Shown here: one piece after another, positions 1 to 9,001 of the stretch
Layout of the letters: each line of letters opens with the position of its first letter
How positions within the stretch are numbered: the first letter of the stretch is position 1
DNA from: CAZIOH01 sp964540815
GTDB lineage: Bacteria; Myxococcota_A; Polyangia; Fen-1088
Direction of reading: 5' to 3'
Assembly: GCA_964540815.1 (NCBI GenBank)
Contig: CAZIOH010000020.1
Span: 14,423-78,422, forward strand
DNA length: 64,000 nt
Made by a program: the position numbers and the translations under genes
The notes under the pieces: generated by a model
Databases searched by the model: none
What the model saw: only the letters and a program-made list of their open reading frames with translations
Told to the model about the DNA's origin: nothing

Positions 1-1180
1 CGTGGTCACGGGCATACCGGGTCTCGAGGGCCTGGCGAAAGTATTCGCTCGCCTGTTCCCGAGGCGGTGTGGCGCCCGTCAGCACCTTCAGGCTCGTGTC
101 GTACAGCCACGGAACCTTGCGATCGAGCTTGCCCTCCCGGAAGGCCCGGATGACGCCGCTCTCGGGGGTGTCGTCATAGATGTGGGTGGTCCGGTTGTGG
201 CAGTCGATGCAGTCCATGGTCCGCGACTCGACGACCGCGCCAGCCGCCGGCTGATCCGGCAGCCACTCCTCCACGACCTTCCCACCGTCGAGCACGTCGA
301 GCTTCTGGATCTTGCCGACCTTGAACCGCTTCTCGTCGAGCACCTCGTAGCGCACCTGGTAGCGCGTGCTCGCGTGAAAGTGAATGCCGCTCCAGGTCCC
401 GGTGCGCGCGTCCAGTCCTCCGAGGTGCAGCATCATGGCGGTGACCTGCGGGGTGTTGGCCTCGTCGCTCTTGAAGTGGACCCGGAGGGCCACTCGGTTC
501 CCGCTCTGCCGCTCGGGCTCGTGACAGCGCCCACAGGTCTCGATCGCCGGGCGCAGAGCATGCACCGGGGTCCCGATCGGGCGATGAAAGGTGCCGGTCG
601 CCACACCCCAGACTTGCCGGAGTCCCGAGAGCTTCGCGGAGACCGCGGACGAGGCCCCGCCGCCGATATGACATTCCACGCAGGCAACCCGGCTGTGCGG
701 CGATTGCAGGTAGGCGTCGTACTCCGGTTGCATCACCTGGTGGCAGGTGACGCCGCAGAACTGCGGGGTCTCCATGAAGGCCACCGCCCGGTAGGTCACC
801 GTCGTGACGATGAAGACGTTGAGAACGGTCATCAGCACCACGAAGGCGACCCGCCGGCGGACGGTCTGGCTCTGCATGGCTCGCTCGAAGGCCAACCGGA
901 CCGTGTCGGTCTCGAGCGGGGCTCCGGACGTCCGGGCCCGGTGACGTTCGCGAAGGAACCCGAGGGGGATCAGCAAGAGCCCGAGCACGAAGATCCCGGG
1001 CACCACCAGGAACAAGATCGCCGCGGCGTAGTTGTTGAGTCCCGCCGACGTCAGCTCGATCGCCAGCGCGACCAGCAGGGTGACCCCCGAGCTCGACGCG
1101 ATCATGGTCCCGAGCAAGGTGATCCAGTTGCTCCAGAGCCGCGGCAGAAACTCGATCGCGCGGCGATAGAGGTTAGACAC
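1..1180 (-). CDS. NapC/NirT-type membrane multihaem cytochrome c (C-terminus beyond window)
   Basis: Reads from a GTG at 1180 to the window edge (393 codons visible), so the C-terminus is missing. Three hydrophobic segments (about residues 18-40, 50-75, 110-130) precede a periplasmic haem region. The first haem motif is a CX3CH variant (FCGVTCH, residues 141-147). It is followed by CVECH (167-171), CGRCH (216-220) and CIDCH (324-328). The block MQPEYDAYLQSPHSRV after the first motif is typical of NapC/NirT quinol dehydrogenases, which pass electrons from membrane quinol to periplasmic acceptors. Family membership is well supported. The partner is unknown because the downstream genes are outside the window. 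Larger homologues such as the Geobacter ImcH type are possible, since more haems may follow the cut. Confidence 0.82.
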   Translation of the reverse strand, partial: MSNLYRRAIEFLPRLWSNWITLLGTMIASSSGVTLLVALAIELTSAGLNNYAAAILFLVVPGIFVLGLLLIPLGFLRERHRARTSGAPLETDTVRLAFERAMQSQTVRRRVAFVVLMTVLNVFIVTTVTYRAVAFMETPQFCGVTCHQVMQPEYDAYLQSPHSRVACVECHIGGGASSAVSAKLSGLRQVWGVATGTFHRPIGTPVHALRPAIETCGRCHEPERQSGNRVALRVHFKSDEANTPQVTAMMLHLGGLDARTGTWSGIHFHASTRYQVRYEVLDEKRFKVGKIQKLDVLDGGKVVEEWLPDQPAAGAVVESRTMDCIDCHNRTTHIYDDTPESGVIRAFREGKLDRKVPWLYDTSLKVLTGATPPREQASEYFRQALETRYARDH

Positions 1181-1506
1181 GCGCGGCACCCCTCGGGGAC
1201 GTGGCGCGCGTCCGGCCCGTGCTCAGATCGCGGCGATCTTCGGGTCGAAATCTCCGAGGGCAGGACCGCAGCGGCGGGCGAGGATTCGCCTCGGCGAGAT
1301 GCGAAAGTGCCTCCTCGCGCGCCTGCCTCGACCTTCGGTGTTCGCCGCCCACCTGCATTCCTGGCCCCGCTGCAGCTGAACCGCCGCCGCCGGCATCTTC
1401 ACTCGGACGCCGGTCCTCTGCAAGAGGCTCGTCCACTCAATGCACAAGTTCCATGTGAGGAGAGGGCCTTCAGGAGCGTACGCCCTTTCAGGGTTGGCGA
1501 GCGACC
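1181..1506. other. 326-bp gap without a convincing gene
   Basis: Lies between the start of the multihaem cytochrome gene and the stop of the CPBP protease gene, both on the minus strand. Short open frames exist on both strands, but they are Arg/Pro/Ala-rich translations of GC-rich DNA with no recognisable motif or good ribosome-binding site. It probably carries the cytochrome promoter. I cannot point to a specific box. Confidence 0.5.
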
Positions 1507-2184
1507 TCAGAGCCTCGGCGGCACGACCGGCACGACCGGCACGACGAGCAGCACCATCTCGTCCCAGATGAGGTGGGCAACCAGCGGTGCAACCAGACCC
1601 GCCGTCACGTGCCGCAGGCCGCCCCACGCGAGGCCGCACGACAACGCCGTCGCCACCAGCACCGGCGAGCCGAGTGGAGCGTGGGCGAGCCCGTAGAGCA
1701 GCGTACCGAGGAGGATCGCCCACCAGCCGCCCATCCGTCGAGCGAGGGCACCCTGGACGACTCCCCGCCACACCAGCTCCTCGCCCAGGATCACCGGCAC
1801 CAGGGCCATGGCCCGCGTGAAGCTCGAGATCGCGGACCCCGCCCCGAGCTGTCCGTAGAGCCGTGCGACGTCGCTGGCGATCAACGGGATCCGCGAGGAG
1901 AGCGGCGCGTACAGCAGCTTCGAGGCCACCGTCATGCCTACCCCCGCCACGAGCCCGGCGCCGAGCGCGCTCGCCCGTGGACGCAAGAGCGCGCGAACGG
2001 AGGCACCCTCGCGGGCCAGGACCCACGCCGCGAGGACGAGCGCGGTACACCCGAGACCAAGCCAGGCACCGATGGTCCGCGACAGCCAGGCCCCCGCCAC
2101 CCACGCCACCACCATGGCTGGAGCGACCCATCGGGAGGCGGGGATCGCCGAGCCCGAGCCGGTGCCGCGATGAGCCCGTGTCAT
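1507..2184 (-). CDS. CPBP-family intramembrane metalloprotease (CAAX protease/bacteriocin-processing family)
   Basis: 225-residue polytopic membrane protein. All three family motifs are visible: EELVWR (residues 135-140, the EExxxR motif), YGLAH (164-168) and HLIWD (204-208). The Glu and His residues are the expected metal ligands and catalytic groups. In the family these enzymes cleave prenylated proteins or peptides, or act in bacteriocin immunity; the substrate here is unknown. The ATG at 2184 was chosen because it overlaps the TGA of the upstream epimerase-like gene in an ATGA junction, the usual sign of translational coupling. An upstream in-frame start would overlap that gene by 64 bases. 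The C-terminus ends in a short VVPVVPVVP repeat. Confidence 0.85.
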   Translation of the reverse strand: MTRAHRGTGSGSAIPASRWVAPAMVVAWVAGAWLSRTIGAWLGLGCTALVLAAWVLAREGASVRALLRPRASALGAGLVAGVGMTVASKLLYAPLSSRIPLIASDVARLYGQLGAGSAISSFTRAMALVPVILGEELVWRGVVQGALARRMGGWWAILLGTLLYGLAHAPLGSPVLVATALSCGLAWGGLRHVTAGLVAPLVAHLIWDEMVLLVVPVVPVVPPRL

Positions 2185-3203
2185 CGCACGACGACGTCGT
2201 CGGAGAAGGCGCGGCGCTTTCTGGCTCGCTCGATTCGCCCCCACTGGCCCGGCACCGGCCCGTGGGCCGACTCGGCCTCGAGGGCGCGGCGCGCCGCCTC
2301 GGAGAACGACAGCAAGCTCGGGTGACCGATGCGGGACCAGAAGGCGCCATCACGCGCCAGCATGTCGTGCTCGAGCCCCAGCACCACCTCGCGCGCCACC
2401 GCCCAGCGCGCGCGGGTCACGAAGCGCACCCAGTGCGATGACAGCCGCGGGCTGAGGAAGGGCAGCTCGATGGTCCGCGGCGGCCGCAAGCCCATCAAGC
2501 GGGCGGTCTGTTCGAGGATCTGCCGGCAGGACAGCCTGTCGGGGCCCGGCAAATCGAACGAGGCGTGGTGGGGCGAGGCGCCCACCCCGCCCACGCCGTC
2601 CACTTCCACCCGGGTGGCCGCAACCAGGGCCACCAGCACGTCGTCGATGGCGACGGGCTCGGTGCGGGACCGCATCCACGACGGCAAGACCATCACCGGC
2701 AGGCGCGCCGCCAGATCGCGCACGATGAGCCAGCTCAGGCTGCCATCGCCGATGATCATGCTGGCGCGGAGCTCGATGCAGCTGACGGCTCCGGCGCGCA
2801 AGGCCTCGCCCACCGCCAGCCGACTGCGCAGGTGCAAGGAGGGCTCGCCGCTCGGGTCGATCCCGCCGAGGTAGACGATCCGTTCGAGCCCGGCGGCCGC
2901 CGCGCTCCTGGCGAAGATGTGCGCGACCTCGGACTCGCGTCGCAGGTAATCGGGTGAGTCACCCATGCCGTGCACGAGGTAGACCGCGGCGGCCGAGCCG
3001 CGTAGCACCCGGGCACAATCCTCGGTTCGCTCGAGGTTGCCTTCGACCCAGTCGAGATCGGGCCGCGCCGCCCGGGCCGCCGCGCCATCGCGGGTCAAGC
3101 AACGGACCTTCCACCCCGCCGCCACGAGCCGGGGCTCGAGGGCGTGTCCCACGAAACCGGTTGCCCCCGTGAGCAAGATGGTCTTCGACCCGTCGCCCGC
3201 CAC
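2181..3203 (-). CDS. NAD(P)-binding atypical SDR / epimerase-like protein
   Basis: 340 residues. An N-terminal Rossmann fold shows LLTGATGFVG (GxxGxxG, glycines at 13, 16, 19), followed by the CLTRD segment expected at the end of beta-2, which contacts the cofactor ribose. The pattern matches the extended/atypical SDR group of NAD(P)H-binding proteins (NmrA or complex I NDUFA9-like), often called NAD-dependent epimerases. The canonical YxxxK catalytic pair is not obvious, so the activity is uncertain. Start is GTG at 3203: the frame continues upstream through the promoter region, but homologues begin a few residues before the glycine motif. It heads a two-gene operon with the CPBP protease (4-base overlap). 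Confidence 0.8.
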   Translation of the reverse strand: MAGDGSKTILLTGATGFVGHALEPRLVAAGWKVRCLTRDGAAARAARPDLDWVEGNLERTEDCARVLRGSAAAVYLVHGMGDSPDYLRRESEVAHIFARSAAAAGLERIVYLGGIDPSGEPSLHLRSRLAVGEALRAGAVSCIELRASMIIGDGSLSWLIVRDLAARLPVMVLPSWMRSRTEPVAIDDVLVALVAATRVEVDGVGGVGASPHHASFDLPGPDRLSCRQILEQTARLMGLRPPRTIELPFLSPRLSSHWVRFVTRARWAVAREVVLGLEHDMLARDGAFWSRIGHPSLLSFSEAARRALEAESAHGPVPGQWGRIERARKRRAFSDDVVVR

Positions 3204-3500
3204 AGCCTGGTTATAGCCCCGATCCCGCCGGAGGTGACTCTCGCGCCGAGGTTCTTCCCGTCGATGACGCGGAACGACCAGCTTCAGAGGTGAGCGCCGG
3301 CTGTCGATGGGAGCCGGGTAGCGCCATGAGCTCACAGTGCCCGAATCGCCACGAATCCTCCCGAGACGGGGAGGGACAGGACCGTCGCACGCTCGCACCT
3401 CGAGCGGGAGGGCCGATTGGGCGTCGACTCCTCCGAGGGTAGGGCGTCGCCGGCAGAGAAATTCGTCGCGGTCGCCTCCCCCTCCTCCCGGTCGAACGCC
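3204..3500. promoter_or_regulatory. Divergent intergenic region
   Basis: 297 bp between the epimerase-like gene (minus) and the LamG protein gene (plus); it must hold both promoters. A small inverted repeat (CCTCCCGAGACGGGGAGG) lies near 3358-3375. No sigma factor box is clear by eye. Confidence 0.4.
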
Positions 3501-6500
3501 ATGCGCGGGCGGGGGCGCGGGCGCCGGTGCTGGCGTGTCTGTGTCACCCTGGCCCTCGGGGTCCTCGCCAGCGTCGCGTCCACTCGCGCGGCGGAGGCCA
3601 ACAGCTGTACCTGGAACGCGAGCTCCACCGCCAACTGGAGCGCATCCGGGAGCTGGACGTCGTGCGGCTTCACCACGCCGCAGGCCGCTGATACGGTGAC
3701 CTTCGGCAGCTCGAAGCTCGGCTCGTGCACCATCGACACCAACGTGTCGGTCGCATCCATCACCGTCAACACCGGCTACACGGGGACCATCACCCAGGGC
3801 GCCGGCAAGACCATCACCACCTCGGGCGCGTACTCCCAGGCGGCCGGGACCTTCACCGGCAACAACGCCAAGATCGCCATTGGCGGCAGCTTCTCGCTGT
3901 CGGGGACGGCCACCTTCACCTCCACCAGCGCGACCCTGGTCATTGGAGGGGCCTTCAGCGAGACCGGGAGCGCGAACTTCGTCCACAACAGCGGAACCGT
4001 TCTGCTCAACACCACCACCGCCAGCAACACCTTCGCCTCGGGTGGTGAGACCTTCAACCACCTCATCCTCAACGACGGGCTCGTCGGGTACTGGAAGCTC
4101 GACGAGACCTCGGGGACCACGGCGGCGGACGCCTCCGGATACGGCAACAGCGGCACCTTCGGCGCGTCCACCGCCGCACCCACCATCTCGGCCACCGTGC
4201 CGAGCCTCGACTACTCGGATCCGCGCAGCCTGCAGTTCGTGTACACGTCCTCGCAGTACGTGGGGGTCGGGTCGACCCTGGCGGCCGAGCTCGAGCCCTC
4301 GGTGGTCACCGTGGCCGCCTGGTACCGCGCCACCACCACCGACGGCAACGGCGGGGAGGTGGTGAGCGGCGCCGATCGCTACTCGATCCGCGTGCGCACC
4401 GGCGGGGTCAGCGTGGTGAAACGGACCGCGTCGCTGACCTGGGTTCAGCTCGACGCGACCACCTCGGGGCAGCTCGACGGGAACTGGCACCACCTGGCCG
4501 GCGTCATCAGCGGCAGCGGCATGACCCTGTACTTCGACGGCACGGCGGTGGCCTCCAACGCCGACACCACCGCCATCTACTACACCAGCCCCGAGACCGG
4601 GCTCACCATCGGCCGGAACGGCCACGACGCGGCCTACGACTTCGACGGGAACATCGACGACGTGCGGGTCTACAACCGGGCCCTCTCCGCGGCCGAGATC
4701 GCGGCGCTGGCGGCCGGCACCACCCCGAGCACCGGCGTTGCCACGCACACCGTCACCGGTAACCCGATCGTGAGCGGCGACCTGACCATCGCCAGCGGGA
4801 CCTGGGCGGCCGGCAACACCGCCCTCAGCGTGGCCGGCAACTGGTGGAACTATGGCGGGATCTTCACCACCGGCGCCAGCGGGAGCGTGACCTTCAACGG
4901 CACCGCCAGCGGGAAGCAGATCCTGGCCGGCGGGTCGGCGTTCAACCACCTGACCGTGAGCGGAACCGGGGCCTGGTCCCTGGCGGATGCCTCGTCGGTG
5001 ACCGTGGGCGGCGACTTCGCGCAGTCGGCCGGGACGTTCACCTCGACCGGCGGCCAGCTGATCGTCCAGGGGGCGTTCAACAAGACCGGGGGAACCTTCA
5101 CCCACAACTCCGGCACGGTGGTGCTGGCGTCGACCAGCAGCAAGACCTTCGCCAGCAACAGCGCCACCTTCAACCGGCTGGTGATCAACGACGGCCTGGT
5201 CGGGTACTGGAGTTTGGATGACACCGCCAGCCCTTCCGTGGACGGCTCGGGCTACGGCCGGGACGCGACCTGGTCGGGCAGCCCCGTCGCGTCGTCCACC
5301 GTCCCCGTCGTGGGCTTCACGGATTCGCGGAGCCTCGGCATCGATTCTGCCGCGGACGCCGCCAGCTTCTCGTCTCCGGCGGCTTCGGTGATCACCATCG
5401 CGGCCTGGGTCAAGGTCACCGCCCTCGGGGGCGGCACCTACCAGCGTATCCTCGATGCCCCGGGGTACCAGCTCTTCGTGACCGCCGGCAGCCTCACGGC
5501 TCCCGACAACCCGATGTCGCTCGGGTTCGGAGCGCTCCGTTCCACCACCCAGGGCGACTGGCGCACCCCATCGAACAGCATCGCCTATGGCACCTGGTAT
5601 CACGTCGCGATCACCTACGATTCGTCGAGCACCGCCAACACGCCGGTGATGTACATCAACGGCGTCTCGCAGACCGTCACGACCCGCACCGCCCCCGCCG
5701 GCACCCAGACCAGCAACGTCGGCACCGCCACCATCGGCAACCGAGCCGCGGCGGATCGCTACTTCAACGGGCTCATCGACGAGCTGCGCATCTACAGCCG
5801 CGCCCTCGCCGCCAGCGAGATCGCCACGCTCTACCTCGGGAACCAGCCCGGGACGGGCGTCGCCACGCAGACGTTGACCGGCAGCCCGACCGTCGCCGGG
5901 GACCTGGTGATCGCGAGCGGGACACTGGCGGCGGGCACGAGCAGCCTCACGGTGGGCGGCAGCTGGAGCAACTCCGGTGGGCTCTTCACCGCCGGCAGCA
6001 GCGGGCTCGTCACCTTCAACGGCAGCGGCTCGGGCAACGTCATCCTGTCGGGCGGCCAGCTCTTCGGCGGCGTCACCGTGAACGGCAGCGGCACCTGGAC
6101 CCTCGCGGATCGCATGGAGGTGAACCCGGGATCGACGCTGACCCTGACGGCCGGGACCCTGGCGGCCTCGTCCTACACCTGGCGCGGCGGGGCCATCACC
6201 CGGACGAGCGGCACCTTGTCGACCGGCACCGGCAAGGTGGTGCTCGACGGAAACAGCAGCTCCACCATCGGGCCGGGGACCTTCAACACGCTGCGGGTGG
6301 AGCCGGTCGCCGCCACCGCGCTGGTGGGATACTGGAAGCTCGACGAGGGCCAGGGTCTGACCGCCCACGACCTCTCCTCCGGAGCGCACGACGGCACCCT
6401 CACGAGCGGGCCCCTCTGGACCACCGCCGGATTGCCCGCGTCGATCACCTTCGACGACCCCGGCGCGCTCACCTTCGACGGCACCAGCGACTACGTGGAC

Positions 6501-8939
6501 GTGGGCGCCTCGGCCACCCCCAACAGCTCGGCCTTCTCGGTGTGCGCCTGGGTCAAGCTCAACTCCACCAGCGGGTGGCAGGGGCTTGTCAGCCAGGATG
6601 GGACCAACACCAGCGCCTATGCGTTGTTGAAGAGCTCGGTCACCAACAAGTTCGCGCTGGTGGCCGAGGCCCCCGATGCGAACGGCGCCAGCGTGACCTC
6701 GACGGGAGGGACGACCACCCCGGTCACTGGCACCTGGTACCACCTTTGTGGCACCTACGACGCCAGCACCTTGCGGCTCTACGTGAACGGGGCCCTCGAG
6801 GGGGCGGTGGCCTTCAGCGCCTCATGGACGGCGACCGGCCATACCATCCTCGGCGCCGACAAGTCGAGCGGGCTGCGATGCGACTACCTGAATGGCACGC
6901 TCGACGACGTGCGCATCTACGACGTGGCGCTCACCGCTACCCAGGTGGCGGCGCTGGCCGCCGGACGGTACCCGAGCGGGCTCGCGGGAGCGCCCACCTA
7001 CACCCTCGGGGCGAACACCACCGTCTCCAGCACCTTCGCGCTCGACGCGGGCACGCTGGCGACGAGCTCGTCCACGCTGAACGCCTCCTCCAGCAGCACC
7101 GTGGCCACCATCAACTCCGGCACCTATGCCGTGGGCTCGGCGGCCAGCACCTTCGCGGGCGGGCTCACCGTGCGGGCCCCGGGGACCCTCGATCTGTCGA
7201 CCAGCGGGGGCGCGGTCAAGATCGGCAGCACCAAGACCCTGATCGTCGATGGGACCCTGAGCGCCTCCAGCACCGGGGCCACGATCCAGACGGCGGGGGC
7301 CGCTGGCACCACCTACGCGTTCCAGGTGGGCTCGACCTCGACCGCCACCCCGACCCTCAACATCACCGGGCTCGCGGTCAAGAACACCGACACCAACGGG
7401 ATGTACGTGAACGCCGTGGCGGGCTCCACCACCACCTTCACCAGGTTCGACAACATCGCCTTCTCCGGCGGCACGGGGACCCGCCTCTTGCAGATCTACG
7501 CCCCGACGCTGTACCTGGTGTCGAACGGCTGCTCCTTCGACTCGGGCGCGTCGAGCGGAACCACCACCAGCAACGTGACCCTGCGCGGTGACGGCAGCGC
7601 CACCGAGACCCGCGCGGTCTTCGGCGGCGCCACCTGTCTCAACGGCTCGAACCCGACCTATGCCCTCTGCGAGGCCAACGACGACGACGACGACGCCAAC
7701 AACGACGGCATCGGGGACACGGCGGCCAGCAACGGCGCGGTCATCCAGTGGACCCACGCCGCCATGGCCGACACGAGCGGCACCCTGGAGGGGTTCCCGA
7801 CCGCGGCCTTCGACTGGAATACCTTCACCTACTACTCGACCTACGTGCTCTATCACGACGTGGCGGGGGGCACCGCCGATCGCATCTATGTGCGCAACAC
7901 CAACGGCACCGCGCTCTACTCCTGGGACAGCCCGACCGGGGTCGACCTGGTCGGGACCCCGCGCTTCGACACCGTCTCGAGCGTGCACTACGTCTACGTG
8001 GCCACCTCGTCGGGCAAGGTCTATCGGCTGATCGACAACGGCACGAGCTCCCTCACCCAGGATCTGAGCGGGAGCTGGTCCTCGGGGGCCTACGATTGCA
8101 CCTGCACCATCACCACCCCGCTCACCATCGACAGCAGCAACATCTACTGGGGTGGCACCGCCAGCGGCAACAACAAGGTCTGGACGCTCGGGAAGACCAG
8201 CCGGTCCCTGGCCACCAGCAGTCCACTGACGGTCGCGGCGGTCGTGAGCGGCGCGGCCCCGGCGGTCTGGGCCAGCGGCGACACCTACGTGATGATGGGA
8301 ACCACCGCGCACATCTACAAGGTCGACGCGACCACCCAGACCCTCACCACCGACAACTCCACCCTCACCGGGACCGTCTCGGGGCGCCTGTCGATCATCA
8401 ACAGCAAGGTCTACGCCGCGGACAGCGCGGGCTCCCTGCTGGTGGTGGATCCGGCGAGCTTCGGGACCACCTCGTGGAGCTACCACGACAACGGCAACCA
8501 CTCCGGATGTGCCGCCGGCAGCACCTGCGCCATCGGCTCGCTCTACGTCGATCCCACGCTCAACCGGGCCTTCTACGGGGACGGGGACGGACACCTCTAC
8601 GCCTCCTACAACTCGTCCGGGACGACCGGGGCCGAGCTCACGGGTTACCCGTACAGACCGGGCAGCTCATCCGACGTGTTCACCAGCGCCCCCCTCTACC
8701 TCTCGGGCATCCTGGTGGTCGGGACCACCACCGGGAGCCTCTACGTCATCGACGTCAATGGGGGCAGCGGCCCCGTGCTCAAGCAGACCTACAAGTTCGG
8801 AACCGCCACCAAGGTCTCTGGCGTGGCTTACGACCGTGGCTCGTCCTCGTACATGGTGTCCACCGCGGACTCCACCAGCAAGGACGGCAAGCTCTTCTAC
8901 ATCGACGCGCTGACCGACCCGACCCCGGGATCGAACTGA
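3501..8939 (+). CDS. Giant secreted protein with three LamG/concanavalin-like modules and a propeller-like C-terminus
   Basis: 1812 residues from the ATG at 3501. This start places a clean signal peptide (basic MRGRGRGRRCWR, hydrophobic VTLALGVLAS, cleavage near RAAEA/NSC) at the front; an in-frame TTG 84 bases upstream would spoil it. Three LamG-type modules begin with the recurring GYWxLDE/D signature at about residues 194, 566 and 941. Each ends in a DDVRxY/DELRIY-NRALxxxEIAxL block and is separated by Gly/Ser/Thr-rich beta-repeat spacers. A DDDDDANNDGIGD calcium-type loop near residue 1394 leads into a propeller-like region (about 1430-1800) with repeated YVYVATSSGKVYRL-type blades. LamG folds bind glycans or glycoproteins, so an adhesin or surface-binding role is inferred. 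No catalytic domain is recognised. Confidence 0.85.
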   Translation: MRGRGRGRRCWRVCVTLALGVLASVASTRAAEANSCTWNASSTANWSASGSWTSCGFTTPQAADTVTFGSSKLGSCTIDTNVSVASITVNTGYTGTITQGAGKTITTSGAYSQAAGTFTGNNAKIAIGGSFSLSGTATFTSTSATLVIGGAFSETGSANFVHNSGTVLLNTTTASNTFASGGETFNHLILNDGLVGYWKLDETSGTTAADASGYGNSGTFGASTAAPTISATVPSLDYSDPRSLQFVYTSSQYVGVGSTLAAELEPSVVTVAAWYRATTTDGNGGEVVSGADRYSIRVRTGGVSVVKRTASLTWVQLDATTSGQLDGNWHHLAGVISGSGMTLYFDGTAVASNADTTAIYYTSPETGLTIGRNGHDAAYDFDGNIDDVRVYNRALSAAEIAALAAGTTPSTGVATHTVTGNPIVSGDLTIASGTWAAGNTALSVAGNWWNYGGIFTTGASGSVTFNGTASGKQILAGGSAFNHLTVSGTGAWSLADASSVTVGGDFAQSAGTFTSTGGQLIVQGAFNKTGGTFTHNSGTVVLASTSSKTFASNSATFNRLVINDGLVGYWSLDDTASPSVDGSGYGRDATWSGSPVASSTVPVVGFTDSRSLGIDSAADAASFSSPAASVITIAAWVKVTALGGGTYQRILDAPGYQLFVTAGSLTAPDNPMSLGFGALRSTTQGDWRTPSNSIAYGTWYHVAITYDSSSTANTPVMYINGVSQTVTTRTAPAGTQTSNVGTATIGNRAAADRYFNGLIDELRIYSRALAASEIATLYLGNQPGTGVATQTLTGSPTVAGDLVIASGTLAAGTSSLTVGGSWSNSGGLFTAGSSGLVTFNGSGSGNVILSGGQLFGGVTVNGSGTWTLADRMEVNPGSTLTLTAGTLAASSYTWRGGAITRTSGTLSTGTGKVVLDGNSSSTIGPGTFNTLRVEPVAATALVGYWKLDEGQGLTAHDLSSGAHDGTLTSGPLWTTAGLPASITFDDPGALTFDGTSDYVDVGASATPNSSAFSVCAWVKLNSTSGWQGLVSQDGTNTSAYALLKSSVTNKFALVAEAPDANGASVTSTGGTTTPVTGTWYHLCGTYDASTLRLYVNGALEGAVAFSASWTATGHTILGADKSSGLRCDYLNGTLDDVRIYDVALTATQVAALAAGRYPSGLAGAPTYTLGANTTVSSTFALDAGTLATSSSTLNASSSSTVATINSGTYAVGSAASTFAGGLTVRAPGTLDLSTSGGAVKIGSTKTLIVDGTLSASSTGATIQTAGAAGTTYAFQVGSTSTATPTLNITGLAVKNTDTNGMYVNAVAGSTTTFTRFDNIAFSGGTGTRLLQIYAPTLYLVSNGCSFDSGASSGTTTSNVTLRGDGSATETRAVFGGATCLNGSNPTYALCEANDDDDDANNDGIGDTAASNGAVIQWTHAAMADTSGTLEGFPTAAFDWNTFTYYSTYVLYHDVAGGTADRIYVRNTNGTALYSWDSPTGVDLVGTPRFDTVSSVHYVYVATSSGKVYRLIDNGTSSLTQDLSGSWSSGAYDCTCTITTPLTIDSSNIYWGGTASGNNKVWTLGKTSRSLATSSPLTVAAVVSGAAPAVWASGDTYVMMGTTAHIYKVDATTQTLTTDNSTLTGTVSGRLSIINSKVYAADSAGSLLVVDPASFGTTSWSYHDNGNHSGCAAGSTCAIGSLYVDPTLNRAFYGDGDGHLYASYNSSGTTGAELTGYPYRPGSSSDVFTSAPLYLSGILVVGTTTGSLYVIDVNGGSGPVLKQTYKFGTATKVSGVAYDRGSSSYMVSTADSTSKDGKLFYIDALTDPTPGSN

Positions 8940-9001
8940 CAGGCTCGCCAGAGGGCTCCGGATCGAACCCGAGTGTGAGGGGACGACAAGGGAGGAGGTC
9001 C

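Noticed and set aside
1223..1436. Small frames in the gap between the multihaem cytochrome and protease genes
   Set aside because: Arg/Ala/Pro-rich, no ribosome-binding site, no motif and no operon-like spacing.
2181..6743. A 1520-codon open frame on the minus strand covering the first half of the LamG gene
   Set aside because: Only its last 340 codons (from 3203) encode a recognisable protein. The rest is Gly/Val/Arg/Ala-rich antisense of the repetitive LamG gene, expected where third positions are almost all G or C.
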